The notes below the pieces were generated by a model, which worked only from the letters and a program-made list of their open reading frames with translations, was not told the origin of the DNA and made no database searches. From an uncultured Granulosicoccaceae bacterium (GTDB taxonomy: Bacteria; Pseudomonadota; Gammaproteobacteria; CALCKW01), in the NCBI GenBank assembly GCA_937925815.1, contig CALAMQ010000035.1:24932-88931 (forward strand): DNA of 64,000 nucleotides. The letters are read 5' to 3'. Positions within the stretch are counted from its first letter, which is position 1. Every line of letters begins with the position of its first letter. Both the position numbers and the translations under genes were made by a program. Of this stretch, positions 8,532 through 17,707 are shown in pieces.

Positions 8532-10031
8532 ATGTCTGTTTCCGCGCACACCCCAGACGCGACCGAAATGCCAGCCGCTGCCCGCAACCACCTGATCAGT
8601 GCGCTGCGAGACATTGTCTCCGCTGAGTGTTTGCTGACAGCGCAAGACGAACTCGCCCCCTACGAATCCGACGGCCTCGCAGTCTACCGCCAGAGACCCG
8701 CCGTTGTGGTTTTGCCTGAAACCATCGAACAAGTGCAAGCTGTGATGCGCTTGTGCCACGCCGAATCGGTACCGGTGATCGCACGTGGTGCGGGCACTGG
8801 TCTCTCCGGCGGGGCGTTGCCCAGACCCGACGCCGTCACGCTCGGCCTCGGTAAATTTAACCGCATCATCGAAATCGATGCTCAACACGGCACCGCGCGG
8901 GTGCAACCTGGCGTGCGCAATCTCGCCATCAGCGAGGCCGCCGCCGATTTTGACTTGTATTACGCACCCGACCCGTCATCGCAGATCGCGTGTTCGATCG
9001 GTGGCAATGTCGCCGAGAATGCAGGTGGCGTCCACTGCCTGAAATACGGCTTGACTGTACACAACGTGCTGCAAGTTGAAGTGGTGACTGTCGAGGGCGA
9101 GCGCATCACAATCGGTAGCACTGCGCCAGACACGCCCGGCGCCGATCTGCTCGCGCTGATGCACGGATCAGAGGGATTGCTTGGCGTCATAGTCGAAGTC
9201 ACTGTGAAGTTGTTGCCTGTGCCACCGGTCGCCAAGGTGCTTCTCGCCGCTTTTGATGACGTCGAACGCGCAGGTGATTGCGTCGCCGACATCATCGCGG
9301 CGGGTATTGTGCCGGCCGGCCTAGAGATGATGGACAACGCCGCGATTCTGGCATCCGATGATTTCGCGCAGTGTGGTTACCCACGCGACGCTGCAGCACT
9401 CTTTCTTTGCGAACTCGACGGCAGCGCGACCGAAGTCGACGAGCAAATGCAGCAAGTCATCGCTTTGGTTGAACGCGGTGGCGCCACACAGTGGCGTGTC
9501 GCCAAAGACGACGCCGAGCGCGCTGTGTTCTGGAAGGGCAGGAAATCCGCCTTTCCAGCGGTCGGCCGAATCTCACCTGACTATTACTGCATGGATGGCA
9601 CTATCCCGCGCCGACACCTAGGCACCGTGCTGCAACGCATGGACGCGCTCTCAAAGGAATACGGGCTCGCCATCGCGAATGTCTTTCACGCGGGCGACGG
9701 TAACTTGCACCCACTGATCCTCTTTGATGCAAGTAAAGACGGCGAGCTCGAACGCACCGAAGAACTCGGCGGCAAAATTCTAAGCCTCTGTGTTGAAGTC
9801 GGCGGCACCATCACAGGCGAGCACGGCGTGGGGGTAGAGAAAATCAATCAAATGTGTGTGCAGTTCAACAGCGATGAGATCGAGCAGTTCCACGCCGTCA
9901 AAGCGGCCTTTGACCCCAACGGCCTGCTCAACCCGGGCAAAGCAATTCCAACATTGCAGCGGTGCGCCGAATTCGGCGCGTTGCACGTGCACCACGGCGA
10001 ACTGCCGCACCCAGAACTGGAGCGTTTTTGA
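8532..10031 (+). CDS. glcD: glycolate oxidase subunit GlcD (FAD-linked)
   Basis: Flavin subunit of glycolate oxidase, oxidising glycolate to glyoxylate and passing electrons to GlcF and the respiratory chain. The FAD-binding PCMH domain covers roughly residues 50-230 (RGAGTGLSGGALP, PDPSSQIACSIGGNVAENAGG), followed by the FAD-oxidase C domain with FHAGDGNLHPL and GEHGVGVEK. Length is 499 residues, standard for GlcD. Its TGA overlaps the ATG of glcE by one base, so the subunits are translationally coupled. Glycolate is a major phytoplankton exudate, in keeping with a marine heterotroph. Confidence 0.95.
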   Translation: MSVSAHTPDATEMPAAARNHLISALRDIVSAECLLTAQDELAPYESDGLAVYRQRPAVVVLPETIEQVQAVMRLCHAESVPVIARGAGTGLSGGALPRPDAVTLGLGKFNRIIEIDAQHGTARVQPGVRNLAISEAAADFDLYYAPDPSSQIACSIGGNVAENAGGVHCLKYGLTVHNVLQVEVVTVEGERITIGSTAPDTPGADLLALMHGSEGLLGVIVEVTVKLLPVPPVAKVLLAAFDDVERAGDCVADIIAAGIVPAGLEMMDNAAILASDDFAQCGYPRDAAALFLCELDGSATEVDEQMQQVIALVERGGATQWRVAKDDAERAVFWKGRKSAFPAVGRISPDYYCMDGTIPRRHLGTVLQRMDALSKEYGLAIANVFHAGDGNLHPLILFDASKDGELERTEELGGKILSLCVEVGGTITGEHGVGVEKINQMCVQFNSDEIEQFHAVKAAFDPNGLLNPGKAIPTLQRCAEFGALHVHHGELPHPELERF

Positions 10032-11122
10032 TGGCGGATCATGACATCACTGACAACCTACGTGAGCGGGTTGCCGAGGCGATGACAACGGGCGCCACGC
10101 TTCGTCTGGTCGGCGGCGACAGCAAATCATTTTATGGTTGTGAGGTTGACCCGAGCGCAACAACACTTGAGATCGCTGGTCACCGTGGCATCACCAACTA
10201 CCAACCGACCGAACTTACCCTCACCGCGCGCGCCGGCACACCCTTGAGTGAGTTGCGCGCAGCGCTGGACGACGCCGGCCAAATGTTGCCTTTCGAACCG
10301 CCAGCATTTGACGGCTGTGACGGCGCGCTGGCCACCTTAGGCGGCACAGTCGCGTGTGGGTTGTCCGGTCCCGCGCGCCCCTTCAACGGCGCGTGCAGAG
10401 ATTTTCTGCTCGGCACGCGCATCATCAACGGCCGCGCGCAGGTGCTGCGTTTCGGCGGTGAGGTCATGAAAAACGTCGCAGGCTACGATCTCTCGCGGCT
10501 CATGGTCGGCGCCCTCGGCAGCTTCGGCGTGATCCTCGACGCATCGTTTAAGGTACTGCCAAAACCCGCTGTAACGCGAAGCTTCAGCGCCGCCTGCGAT
10601 CTCGAGACCGCGCTGGCAACTATGCGCGAGAAACGCATGCAGTACCTTCCGCTGACCGGCGCGAGTTATGTCGGAGAGCGGCTGCACTACCGTCTCGCTG
10701 GCGCCACCAGCTCGGTGAATGAGTGCGCTCAAATTTTTCACAATGACATCGCGGGCGAGGAAGACGACGGCAGCCACTGGCAGGCACTGCGTGAGCACAC
10801 ACATCCTTTTTTCGACGATACACGTCCGCTGTGGCGACTGGCATTGCCGCCTGGCACCGGCCCGATTACCGTTGACAGCAGCAGCGCCGATCAAATTGTC
10901 GATTGGTGCGGCCAACAGCGTTGGTTACTCAGCGACGCGCCAGCCGACATAATACAAGCTTGTGCGCGTCGCGCTGGCGGCCACGCAACGCGCTTTCGGC
11001 GAGGTGACCGAAATCTGTTCCAAGACGGCGAGCCAAGCATTCAGTTGCTGCAGACTCGTTTAAAGGCCGCATTTGACCCGAGCGGATTGTTTAACCCAGG
11101 CAAACTCGCCGCGGGACTCTGA
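10031..11122 (+). CDS. glcE: glycolate oxidase subunit GlcE
   Basis: Second FAD-binding subunit of glycolate oxidase, 363 residues, shorter than GlcD as usual. It has the PCMH-type FAD domain (LVGGDSKSFYG, LTARAGTPLSEL, GGTVACGLSGPARP, GEVMKNVAGYDLSRLMVG) and ends in the family motif PSGLFNPGKL. The start ATG shares its A with the glcD stop codon. The frame extends upstream inside glcD, which I discarded. The downstream glcF gene begins 2 nt after the stop. Confidence 0.95.
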   Translation: MADHDITDNLRERVAEAMTTGATLRLVGGDSKSFYGCEVDPSATTLEIAGHRGITNYQPTELTLTARAGTPLSELRAALDDAGQMLPFEPPAFDGCDGALATLGGTVACGLSGPARPFNGACRDFLLGTRIINGRAQVLRFGGEVMKNVAGYDLSRLMVGALGSFGVILDASFKVLPKPAVTRSFSAACDLETALATMREKRMQYLPLTGASYVGERLHYRLAGATSSVNECAQIFHNDIAGEEDDGSHWQALREHTHPFFDDTRPLWRLALPPGTGPITVDSSSADQIVDWCGQQRWLLSDAPADIIQACARRAGGHATRFRRGDRNLFQDGEPSIQLLQTRLKAAFDPSGLFNPGKLAAGL

Positions 11123-11124
11123 CA

Positions 11125-12339
11125 ATGCAAACTGATATCACGCCATCACGACGTAAAACCGAAGCGGGCAAGCACGCCGAATCCGTGCTCAAAGCCTGCG
11201 TGCACTGCGGCTTTTGCCTCGCAACCTGTCCAACCTACAAGCTCACTGGCAACGAACTCGACAGCCCGCGCGGTCGAATTTACCAAATAAAACACCTGCT
11301 CGAAGGCAACGCCCCCAGCGAGCGCACACAGCTGCATTTAGACCGGTGCCTGACTTGCCGAAACTGTGAGACCACCTGCCCCTCTGGTGTGCAGTACGCA
11401 AGCTTGCTCGATATCGGTCGAGCCGAGGTTGAAGCGAGCGTCGAGCGGCCTCTCGGACAACGCTTGTTGCGGTGGTCGCTCGCGTCTTTTGTGGCTGAAC
11501 CGCGGCTCATGACACCGGCAATGCGGGTTGGCCAATGGCTACGCCCGCTGCTGCCAGCGAGCGTGCGCGGCCACGTTCCACCCCGTGTCGCACCCGGAAC
11601 AAGACCCAAAATACGGCACTCCCGGCGCATGATTGGGCTCGGCGGCTGCGTGCAGACAGGCGCCATGCCCAATATCAATGCAGCGGCGGCCAGGGTGCTC
11701 GACAAGCTCGGCATCAGCTTGGTTGAGAGCACCGACGCGCGCTGTTGTGGGGCTGTGCGCCACCACCTCAACCGCCAATCTGACGGCTTGAACGACATGC
11801 GCAGAACCATTGATGCATGGTGGCCACTGATTGAATCCGGCGCCGAAGCCATTGTCATGACCGCAAGCGGCTGTGGCGCGAGCGTCCGAGAATATGGCCA
11901 CCTGCTCGCTGACGACCCGGCCTACGCCGACAAGGCTGCCCGCGTGAGCGCGCTGTGTGTGGATCTCGCTGAAGTCATCGGCGCGGAAGACCTTTCATGC
12001 CTCAAAGCCGCCGAGGCCGGCAGTAAAGTGGCTTTCCACCCACCGTGCACGCTGCAACACGGCCAGAAAAAGCCCGATGTGGTCGAGCCCATATTGAATC
12101 GCTTGGGCTACACCCTGACCCCTATCAAAGACAAACACCTGTGCTGCGGCTCGGCAGGCACCTACTCACTGCTGCAAGCGGATTTTTCCGAGCATTTTAA
12201 AAAAGAGAAAGTGGCAGCGCTGGAGGCCGGTCAACCGGACGTTATTGCCTCGGCCAACATAGGTTGCCTGATGCAAATTCAAAGCGGCAGTTCAGTACCC
12301 GTCAAACATTGGATCGAGTTGATTGACTCCCTCACGTGA
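11125..12339 (+). CDS. glcF: glycolate oxidase iron-sulfur subunit GlcF
   Basis: Iron-sulfur subunit, 404 residues, carrying electrons from GlcD/GlcE. Two [4Fe-4S] motifs occur near the N-terminus, CVHCGFCLATCPTY and CLTCRNCETTCPSG. The C-terminal half has two CCG domains (HPPCTLQHGQKKP and HLCCGSAGTYSLLQ). It completes a tight glcDEF operon. No glcB (malate synthase) or glcC regulator lies beside it; the next gene is a response regulator after about 260 bp. Confidence 0.95.
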   Translation: MQTDITPSRRKTEAGKHAESVLKACVHCGFCLATCPTYKLTGNELDSPRGRIYQIKHLLEGNAPSERTQLHLDRCLTCRNCETTCPSGVQYASLLDIGRAEVEASVERPLGQRLLRWSLASFVAEPRLMTPAMRVGQWLRPLLPASVRGHVPPRVAPGTRPKIRHSRRMIGLGGCVQTGAMPNINAAAARVLDKLGISLVESTDARCCGAVRHHLNRQSDGLNDMRRTIDAWWPLIESGAEAIVMTASGCGASVREYGHLLADDPAYADKAARVSALCVDLAEVIGAEDLSCLKAAEAGSKVAFHPPCTLQHGQKKPDVVEPILNRLGYTLTPIKDKHLCCGSAGTYSLLQADFSEHFKKEKVAALEAGQPDVIASANIGCLMQIQSGSSVPVKHWIELIDSLT

Positions 12340-12421
12340 ACCGCAGTCAACCGTGCACGCTCAATTGCCACCGAATTCGGCCGCAATCTTGCTAAATTAA
12401 AATAATGCTAACAGCGCAAAA

Positions 12422-12471
12422 CTCGTTTGCATAAAACGAGGTCTTCATCAAGACACCTCAGGACAGGTGTC
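12422..12471 (+). other. two consecutive hairpins in the leader of the REC-HDOD gene
   Basis: CTCGTTT (12422-12428) pairs with AAACGAG (12434-12440) around a 5-nt loop. GACACCT (12452-12458) pairs with AGGTGTC (12465-12471) around CAGGAC. They lie in the 259-bp gap between glcF and the gene at 12599, about 130 bp before its start. No T-tract follows either stem. They may be a leader RNA structure, part of a small RNA, or weak terminators for glcF. The rest of the gap shows only AT-rich sequence near 12390-12410 that could be a promoter. Confidence 0.4.
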
Positions 12472-12598
12472 ATTGCGTTCTGCGTAGTCTGCCGACATCA
12501 AGTCATTCCAGATCAATCTGCACCGTCGCTTACAAGGCGAATTTCTTGTGCACTATGCGATACACCACAAGGTGATTTAATCGCACGGGAAACTGATC

Positions 12599-13738
12599 GT
12601 GAAAACTGTTGTATTTGTCGACGATGAAATCTCGGTACTTGAAGGTCTGCGCCGAAGCCTCCGCAGGCGCCGTGCCGAATGGGATATGCACTATTTCCCA
12701 CGCGCAGAAGACGCAGTTGATTTCGTCAAAGACAACGCAATTGATGTTGTCGTCAGCGATATGCGGATGCCGGGTATGAACGGCGCTGAATTCCTTCAAG
12801 CCGTGCACAACCTGCGGCCAAACGCCGTCAGGCTTGCGTTGTCTGGCTATGCCGACTCCCAATTGATTCTGGAGTCAGCTCACGCTATCCACCAGCACAT
12901 CTCGAAACCCGCTGACATTGAAACCATCACAAGCGCGATTGACCGCAGCTTACAGCTGCACGAGCAGATCAATGACCCGGTGCTGCACCACTACGTCGGC
13001 AGCCTGTCTAGCCTGCCATCGATGCCCAGTGTCTACGACGAGATCATGGCGCTGTTTGCTCAGGAAACCTACACACACGCTGAAATAGCGGCGGTGATCG
13101 AAAAAGACATCGGCTTTACCGCCACAGTGCTGCGTATCGTCAACTCTGATTTTTTCGGCCATTTCGGCAATATCGGATCGATCAGCGACGCGGTGAATAT
13201 GCTCGGTACGGAGACGCTTAAGAATATCGTGCTGTCAGAGAATTTGTTCACGCAATTCGCGCACACCGACACCAGCGAATTAGAGCGGCTCAACACCTTG
13301 ACCAAGACCGTGAGTGCACTGGCGCACAAATTTGCGCGCACAGCAGAACTCTCAGAGCGCGAGCTCGATCACTGTCAATTGGCGGGCATGGTGTGCACGT
13401 TGGGCGATATGGTGATTTTGGACGCTGGCGAGCCAGGTGATCACATTTCACCTCAGATGATCTCAGCACACTTGCTCAATCTGTGGTCCATGCCAGATGC
13501 TGTCATTGAGGCTGTGCTGCACCACAGAGATCCGGTGAGCGCACAACACGAGTCAGCAAATCCCGTCGCCGCATCTCATTGTCTTAGAGCCGCTTGGTTC
13601 GCGTGCAACGACTACCTGATGTGTGACGAAACCGAGCGCCAAGACAACGAAGGCGAGTTAAGGCTGACACTCGAAAAGCTCGCCGGCAGCGTTGCCATGG
13701 CTGAGAAGTGGTACGACAAGATCGCCACAATAGCCTAA
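12599..13738 (+). CDS. response regulator with C-terminal HDOD domain
   Basis: A two-domain signalling protein of 379 residues. The REC domain (about 1-120) has the acidic pair Asp8-Asp9, the phospho-acceptor Asp54 (VVSDMRMPG) and the conserved Lys in HISKPAD. An HDOD domain (about 135-330) follows, with SLPSMPSVYDEIMAL and AEIAAVIEKDIGFTATVLRIVNSDFF. HDOD proteins of this layout often take part in c-di-GMP or stress signalling, but the output is not defined. GTG start, preceded by GGGAA at suitable distance. No histidine kinase gene is adjacent, so the partner is unknown. Confidence 0.9.
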   Translation: MKTVVFVDDEISVLEGLRRSLRRRRAEWDMHYFPRAEDAVDFVKDNAIDVVVSDMRMPGMNGAEFLQAVHNLRPNAVRLALSGYADSQLILESAHAIHQHISKPADIETITSAIDRSLQLHEQINDPVLHHYVGSLSSLPSMPSVYDEIMALFAQETYTHAEIAAVIEKDIGFTATVLRIVNSDFFGHFGNIGSISDAVNMLGTETLKNIVLSENLFTQFAHTDTSELERLNTLTKTVSALAHKFARTAELSERELDHCQLAGMVCTLGDMVILDAGEPGDHISPQMISAHLLNLWSMPDAVIEAVLHHRDPVSAQHESANPVAASHCLRAAWFACNDYLMCDETERQDNEGELRLTLEKLAGSVAMAEKWYDKIATIA

Positions 13739-13809
13739 ATACACGGCTTAAAATCACCTTTCTAGGCGGGCTCTGTCACGGAACTGCCGCACAAGGTCCG
13801 CCACCCCAG

Positions 13810-13839
13810 CTGACACTGGCCAGAATAGACCAGTGTCAG
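13810..13839. other. perfect 10-bp inverted repeat between convergent genes
   Basis: CTGACACTGG (13810-13819) and CCAGTGTCAG (13830-13839) form a perfect 10-bp stem with a 10-nt loop in the 172-bp space between the convergent HDOD and yceI genes. There is no T-run, so it is either a factor-dependent or inefficient bidirectional terminator, or a protein site. The position between convergent stops favours transcription termination. Confidence 0.5.
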
Positions 13840-13910
13840 CCCTGGCGCGGCAGTCGGACTGCTCAACCCGGCCGCGTCAGGTAGACGCGTGCCGAGCTGC
13901 CTTTGATCCG

Positions 13911-14504
13911 TCAGTCTTTGACGAACAACAAACGCAAGGTAACCGGCGACACTCGGGTAATGCCAGGCAACCCGGCGAGTTCCATGAGCTTGTCAACGCC
14001 CGCGGTCAGGCCAGCCTGTTCTGTGGACAACAGGACCATGTCGTTGGTTGTGACCAAGAGCGAGCTGTCACTGAGCATGGCGACAAACACACTGGTGTCT
14101 ACCGGCACTTCAACGCCGTTGAGCGTCAGGGTCCCAGAGATGTCCATCGTCGAGGTGTCGCCGGCCGCCATTGACGTGACGGCATCCATATCAACGTCTG
14201 CGCTGAGTGTTGCTGTTGGGCCATTGGTGAATACCCACTCGAGCATGCGCTCATTTCGGATATCGATATTGGTCTGTACGGAAGCCACATCAATCTCAAC
14301 TGTGGCCTGCCCCTGCTCGCTGATACCACCTGAGATGGAGGAAAAGCTGTGCACTTCGCCGACTTTGTCAGCTTTGACCGAGGCAAAGGCTACGTTGGAG
14401 GCCTCTGCATTGAGCGCCCAGCCTGCGTGCCCGCCGGCATGTGACAGACTCACAGTGAAAGCCAGCGCAACGCCCGCTGCCAAAGATATAATACGTTCTT
14501 TCAT
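13911..14504 (-). CDS. YceI family periplasmic protein
   Basis: YceI-like lipocalin-fold protein, which in characterised members binds polyisoprenoids in the periplasm. The signal peptide is MKERIISLAAGVALAF up to SHA. The beta-barrel segment includes WALNAEASNVAFASVK, the repeated NIDIRNERMLEWVF and ISGTLTLNGVEVPV. The ATG at 14504 has AGAAGGAA immediately upstream, which decides the start over a longer frame from 14543. It is divergent from an ECF sigma/anti-sigma pair, a common neighbourhood for YceI genes, and may be a target of that sigma factor. Confidence 0.85.
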   Translation of the reverse strand: MKERIISLAAGVALAFTVSLSHAGGHAGWALNAEASNVAFASVKADKVGEVHSFSSISGGISEQGQATVEIDVASVQTNIDIRNERMLEWVFTNGPTATLSADVDMDAVTSMAAGDTSTMDISGTLTLNGVEVPVDTSVFVAMLSDSSLLVTTNDMVLLSTEQAGLTAGVDKLMELAGLPGITRVSPVTLRLLFVKD

Positions 14505-14613
14505 CGTTCCTTCTCCGGATGGTGAGTTCACAGCGCCGAGCACGCGCGCTGCCTACATCTTTAAACACCCTATGCCCGGCATTTATTCACTGGGTCTTGA
14601 AAAATAATTCCAC

Positions 14614-15141
14614 ATGCCTGAACTGCCAGACATACACGGTGAACTCAAGCGCCTCTACCCGCGCTTGTGGCGCTTCTGCTTCGCGCTCAGCGGAGCCAAG
14701 CACACGGCCGAAGATCTGGCGCAAGCGAGCTGTCTAAGAGCACTGGAGAAGCAGCATCAATTCACTCCCGGCACGTCATTTGATTCTTGGGTGTTTCAAA
14801 TCGCAAGAAACACCTGGATCAACGAGCTCAGAGCCAATGCCATTCGGCGCGGCGGCGGCCTGGTTCCGGTCGACACAGTCGACATCGCTGACGAGAAAAT
14901 CAGCCCAGAAACGAATTTATCTGGCTCTGAAGTGTTACTAGCAGTGATGGGCCTGCCAGAAGCACAACGAACGACCACCTTTCTGGTCTACGTGGAAGGT
15001 TACAGCTACAAAGAGGCCGCTGACATGCTCAACATTCCAATCGGAACGGTCATGAGCCGTCTAGCGACTTCACGCAAACGGCTTGCAGAGACCCTTTCAG
15101 CCATGACCACCACACCCTCAACCGCGAGCGCGCCAGAATGA
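14614..15141 (+). CDS. ECF-family RNA polymerase sigma factor
   Basis: Sigma-70 family extracytoplasmic function factor, 175 residues. Region 2 is seen as LWRFCFALSGAKHTAEDLAQ with SFDSWVFQIARNTWINELR, and region 4 as LPEAQRTTFLVYVEGYSYKEAADMLN split by a short linker and ending IPIGTVMSRLATSRKRLAE. The stop codon overlaps the start of the next gene (ATGA), which encodes its likely anti-sigma factor. It probably controls a small envelope-stress regulon including itself and perhaps the divergent yceI gene. Confidence 0.92.
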   Translation: MPELPDIHGELKRLYPRLWRFCFALSGAKHTAEDLAQASCLRALEKQHQFTPGTSFDSWVFQIARNTWINELRANAIRRGGGLVPVDTVDIADEKISPETNLSGSEVLLAVMGLPEAQRTTTFLVYVEGYSYKEAADMLNIPIGTVMSRLATSRKRLAETLSAMTTTPSTASAPE

Positions 15142-15893
15142 GTCAAGAACACTTCTCAGATGAACAGCTCACGGCCTACCTCGATGGCGAGCTTGAGCAA
15201 GCAACTCACGAGGCCATCACGCAAGCACTGGCACGAGACAGCGCGCTGTCTGACCGCATCGCGTCACTCGACCTCGACACTGATGCGGTCAAAGCCGACT
15301 TCGACGCACTGCTGGCACAGACCCCCAACGCCCCCGACTTCTCTGCAACAGATATCACTGGCAGCGCAACCGCGCCCCGCACAATGCGCTGGGGCGGCGT
15401 CGCCGCACTGTGTTTGATAGCGGCCGGTATCGGCAGCGCAACAACGAGCAGCCTCTTGCAGCGTTCAGCCCCCGGTCAGTGGACAGACTACGTCGCGGCG
15501 TACCACGCGCTCTACGTGACTGACACATTGCAAGCCGTGCAACTCGACGACACAGTCGCCGCCGCCGGCTTGGCGCGTGCAGCGGGCGCAATCAACTTGC
15601 CGCTAACGCTCGACGCGGTGACAAATTTGCCCGGCGTACAATACAAGCGCGCTCAAGTTCTAGGCTATGCAGGTCTGCCACTTGCGCAATTGACCTACTT
15701 GACAAAAGACGGTGTGCCCATCGCCTTTTGCATCTATCCAAAGGACAGCGCAGACAGCCCACTGAGTGTTGGACAACTGGAAGGCATGGCCACCGCCTCG
15801 TGGACACAGGACGGGCACGCCTACCTCGTCATTGGCGGCTCAGATTCAGCGTATGTTGAACAACTTGCTCACACCTTGACGGCGAGGCTGTAG
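15138..15893 (+). CDS. membrane-anchored anti-sigma factor
   Basis: Likely anti-sigma partner of the upstream ECF factor: 251 residues, with an N-terminal cytoplasmic segment starting SDEQLTAYLDGELE, the usual opening of anti-sigma domains. One membrane segment follows near residues 90-107 (GGVAALCLIAAGIGSA), then a periplasmic domain of about 140 residues. No His-x3-Cys-x2-Cys zinc motif is present, so it is not a ZAS-type sensor. Start and upstream stop overlap by 4 nt, implying coupled translation. The periplasmic domain (QYKRAQVLGYAGLPLAQLTY) resembles that of other transmembrane transcriptional regulators. Confidence 0.85.
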   Translation: MSQEHFSDEQLTAYLDGELEQATHEAITQALARDSALSDRIASLDLDTDAVKADFDALLAQTPNAPDFSATDITGSATAPRTMRWGGVAALCLIAAGIGSATTSSLLQRSAPGQWTDYVAAYHALYVTDTLQAVQLDDTVAAAGLARAAGAINLPLTLDAVTNLPGVQYKRAQVLGYAGLPLAQLTYLTKDGVPIAFCIYPKDSADSPLSVGQLEGMATASWTQDGHAYLVIGGSDSAYVEQLAHTLTARL

Positions 15894-15939
15894 CACGTTG
15901 ACGCTGGTGTGCGGTCCGAGCCCAACTGCCACACGGTGC

Positions 15940-16083
15940 CTACGCCTGCTTCCAGTACCCGTCACTGCCACAGATGTAGCCGTCTTTGACGGCGCCAGTT
16001 GGGTAATTCTGACCGTCTAGGCTGCAGTTGGCGTAGGCCCCGGTTGAGGACACCAATAGCAGTATCACTGCAATCACTCGCAT
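15940..16083 (-). CDS. very small secreted Cys-containing protein (47 aa)
   Basis: MRVIAVILLLVSSTGAYA is a clear signal peptide, leaving a mature peptide of about 29 residues with two Cys (CSLDGQNYPTGAVKDGYICG). The ATG has TAAGGAGAG upstream at good spacing, which supports a real gene. The pattern Cys-x3-Gly-x-x-Tyr-x-x-Gly-Ala resembles DUF1496-type peptides, but I am not certain. It follows the gene starting at 17440 with a 10-bp gap and is probably in the same transcript. Confidence 0.65.
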   Translation of the reverse strand: MRVIAVILLLVSSTGAYANCSLDGQNYPTGAVKDGYICGSDGYWKQA

Positions 16084-16093
16084 CACGCTCTCC

Positions 16094-17440
16094 TTAGATA
16101 ATCTTTTCACCGTAATCCACCAGTCGCCGGTATACACGCTCAGACATGATGCCAGCGAGCACACCCAAAAAAGACAACAGAAACGGCGACAGTTCGCTCA
16201 CACCCTCGCCTGCTACCGACACCTGGCCCGACTTCACACCGATATACGCCGCCAGGGCCACAATCGTCCCGAGCATCGGCCGAAAAAGGTAGGCTGAGAA
16301 CCGGGCGCTTCGCTGGGCCGGGTCGCCCAAGAACTCGATAGTGACGGTGATCAAACTGCCGAGCCCTCCCATCGCCAGCACCAACACCATCGACATGAAA
16401 ATAGTTGGCAGCTCCCAGATGTTTTCAATGATTTCCACTGGCACAAAGAACGAGAACAGGGTGTTGTAAAAATCACCGTCTTTTTGTTGGGTCTCTTTGA
16501 AATTGCGAATCACGCTATCGGTTTTCTCGAGCTTGGCGTTCACATCCTCAAGCTTCACCATCGCATTCTCAAGATTGCCTTTGAGGACCCTGATCGGCAT
16601 CCCTCCACCAGGGTTTGTTCGAAACCAATCAATCAACTTGTTGCGCTCAAAGAGCGCTACCGCCTGCGCCTTTGCCTGCGCTAAGGAGAGTTCGCCCTCA
16701 GCATCGTTGAGCGCGTTCTCAGCTTTACTATGCGCCAACCGTGCGGCGTCGTTATTGGCGTCCCAAGAGGCGGGTTTACCAGCGAGCCAGTGCGTGAAGG
16801 CTGTCAGCAGCCCAGGCTTCTCATAAGTATCCAAATCCTTGCGTGCAGCCAAAAGCTCTTCTTTGAGCCCAATCACTTTCTCGACAGCCATGTCAATCTT
16901 GTATTTTTGGCTATTCTCGTCGAACAGCTCTTCGCGTTTAGCGACTATCTCTTCAGTCACTTTTTCCGACGCATCTTGAGCAGATTTGTCCGTGTGCTGG
17001 ACCGCGCGGTTTAGCCAGGTGTCGATAAACTGCCGAATTTCCCCCTCGGTTTGCTGCCGCTCGATGGCATAGCCGGCGCTCTCGTTTTGCAAGCGAATAA
17101 AGCGGTTCGGCTGGAAAGCCGAACTGCCGCTGGCACCCAGTGATCGCGGGATACACGGAATAGAAACCAAAGATGAGTCAAAGGTTTTCTCTTTGACGCT
17201 TTTGAGATCGCAGTAATGCTTGACAAAAGGATCGTCGTCGATGTCCCGAAATTCTTCAATATAGGCGGTCTCGATTTCGCGCTGGAAGTGATACAAGCTG
17301 AGCGTGAAGAGCACTGCGCTCAAAAAGACCACATAAAGCGCGACTATCCATACGCCAATCAGGCTTCGGCCGGACTTCTCTCGAAGGCTGAAAAAGGGTT
17401 GCTCGTTCACAGGGCCACCGCGGTACAGAGGTTGTATCAC
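16094..17440 (-). CDS. membrane protein with long coiled-coil domain, function unknown
   Basis: I do not recognise a family. Of about 448 residues, 27-50 form a membrane helix and 50-130 a Cys-containing extracytoplasmic part. Residues 130-325 form a charged, Ala/Glu/Lys-rich coiled coil (DASEKVTEEIVAKREELFDE, ENALNDAEGELSLAQAKAQA). Three more hydrophobic helices lie at about 343-440, with SELSPFLLSFLGVLAGIMSE near the end. Such a layout suits a signalling or envelope-spanning scaffold. The start is a GTG at 17440, with another GTG at 17410. It sits between an HExxH protein gene and a tiny secreted protein gene on the same strand. Confidence 0.7.
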   Translation of the reverse strand: MIQPLYRGGPVNEQPFFSLREKSGRSLIGVWIVALYVVFLSAVLFTLSLYHFQREIETAYIEEFRDIDDDPFVKHYCDLKSVKEKTFDSSLVSIPCIPRSLGASGSSAFQPNRFIRLQNESAGYAIERQQTEGEIRQFIDTWLNRAVQHTDKSAQDASEKVTEEIVAKREELFDENSQKYKIDMAVEKVIGLKEELLAARKDLDTYEKPGLLTAFTHWLAGKPASWDANNDAARLAHSKAENALNDAEGELSLAQAKAQAVALFERNKLIDWFRTNPGGGMPIRVLKGNLENAMVKLEDVNAKLEKTDSVIRNFKETQQKDGDFYNTLFSFFVPVEIIENIWELPTIFMSMVLVLAMGGLGSLITVTIEFLGDPAQRSARFSAYLFRPMLGTIVALAAYIGVKSGQVSVAGEGVSELSPFLLSFLGVLAGIMSERVYRRLVDYGEKII

Positions 17441-17461
17441 CGCCTGGAAGGCACGACGTCA

Positions 17462-17475
17462 CGCGTTCGAACGCG
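17462..17475. promoter_or_regulatory. perfect 14-bp palindrome upstream of the coiled-coil gene
   Basis: CGCGTTCGAACGCG is a perfect palindrome, 22 bp upstream of the GTG at 17440, in the 267-bp gap between two same-strand genes. It could be an operator. The rest of the gap holds small stems (GTCAC...GTGAC near 17620 and GTGCC...GGCAC near 17664) and no recognisable gene. Confidence 0.35.
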
Positions 17476-17707
17476 GACAATCAATCAAGGCTCGCTTGTG
17501 CTTTTATGACCTTGCGCTCAAACCGGGTCCTGTTGCTTGACCCAAATGGATACTTATTGTTTTAACAGAGGCTATTTAGGTGAGGCTGACCAAGGCGACA
17601 CGCGCGTACCATCGTGCAATGTCACCGCTGAGGTGTGACCAATCAGAGAGATCACGTTGATGCGGTGCCGGAAACAGGCACTCACGCGCCGACCGGGCGG
17701 GTTGCCG

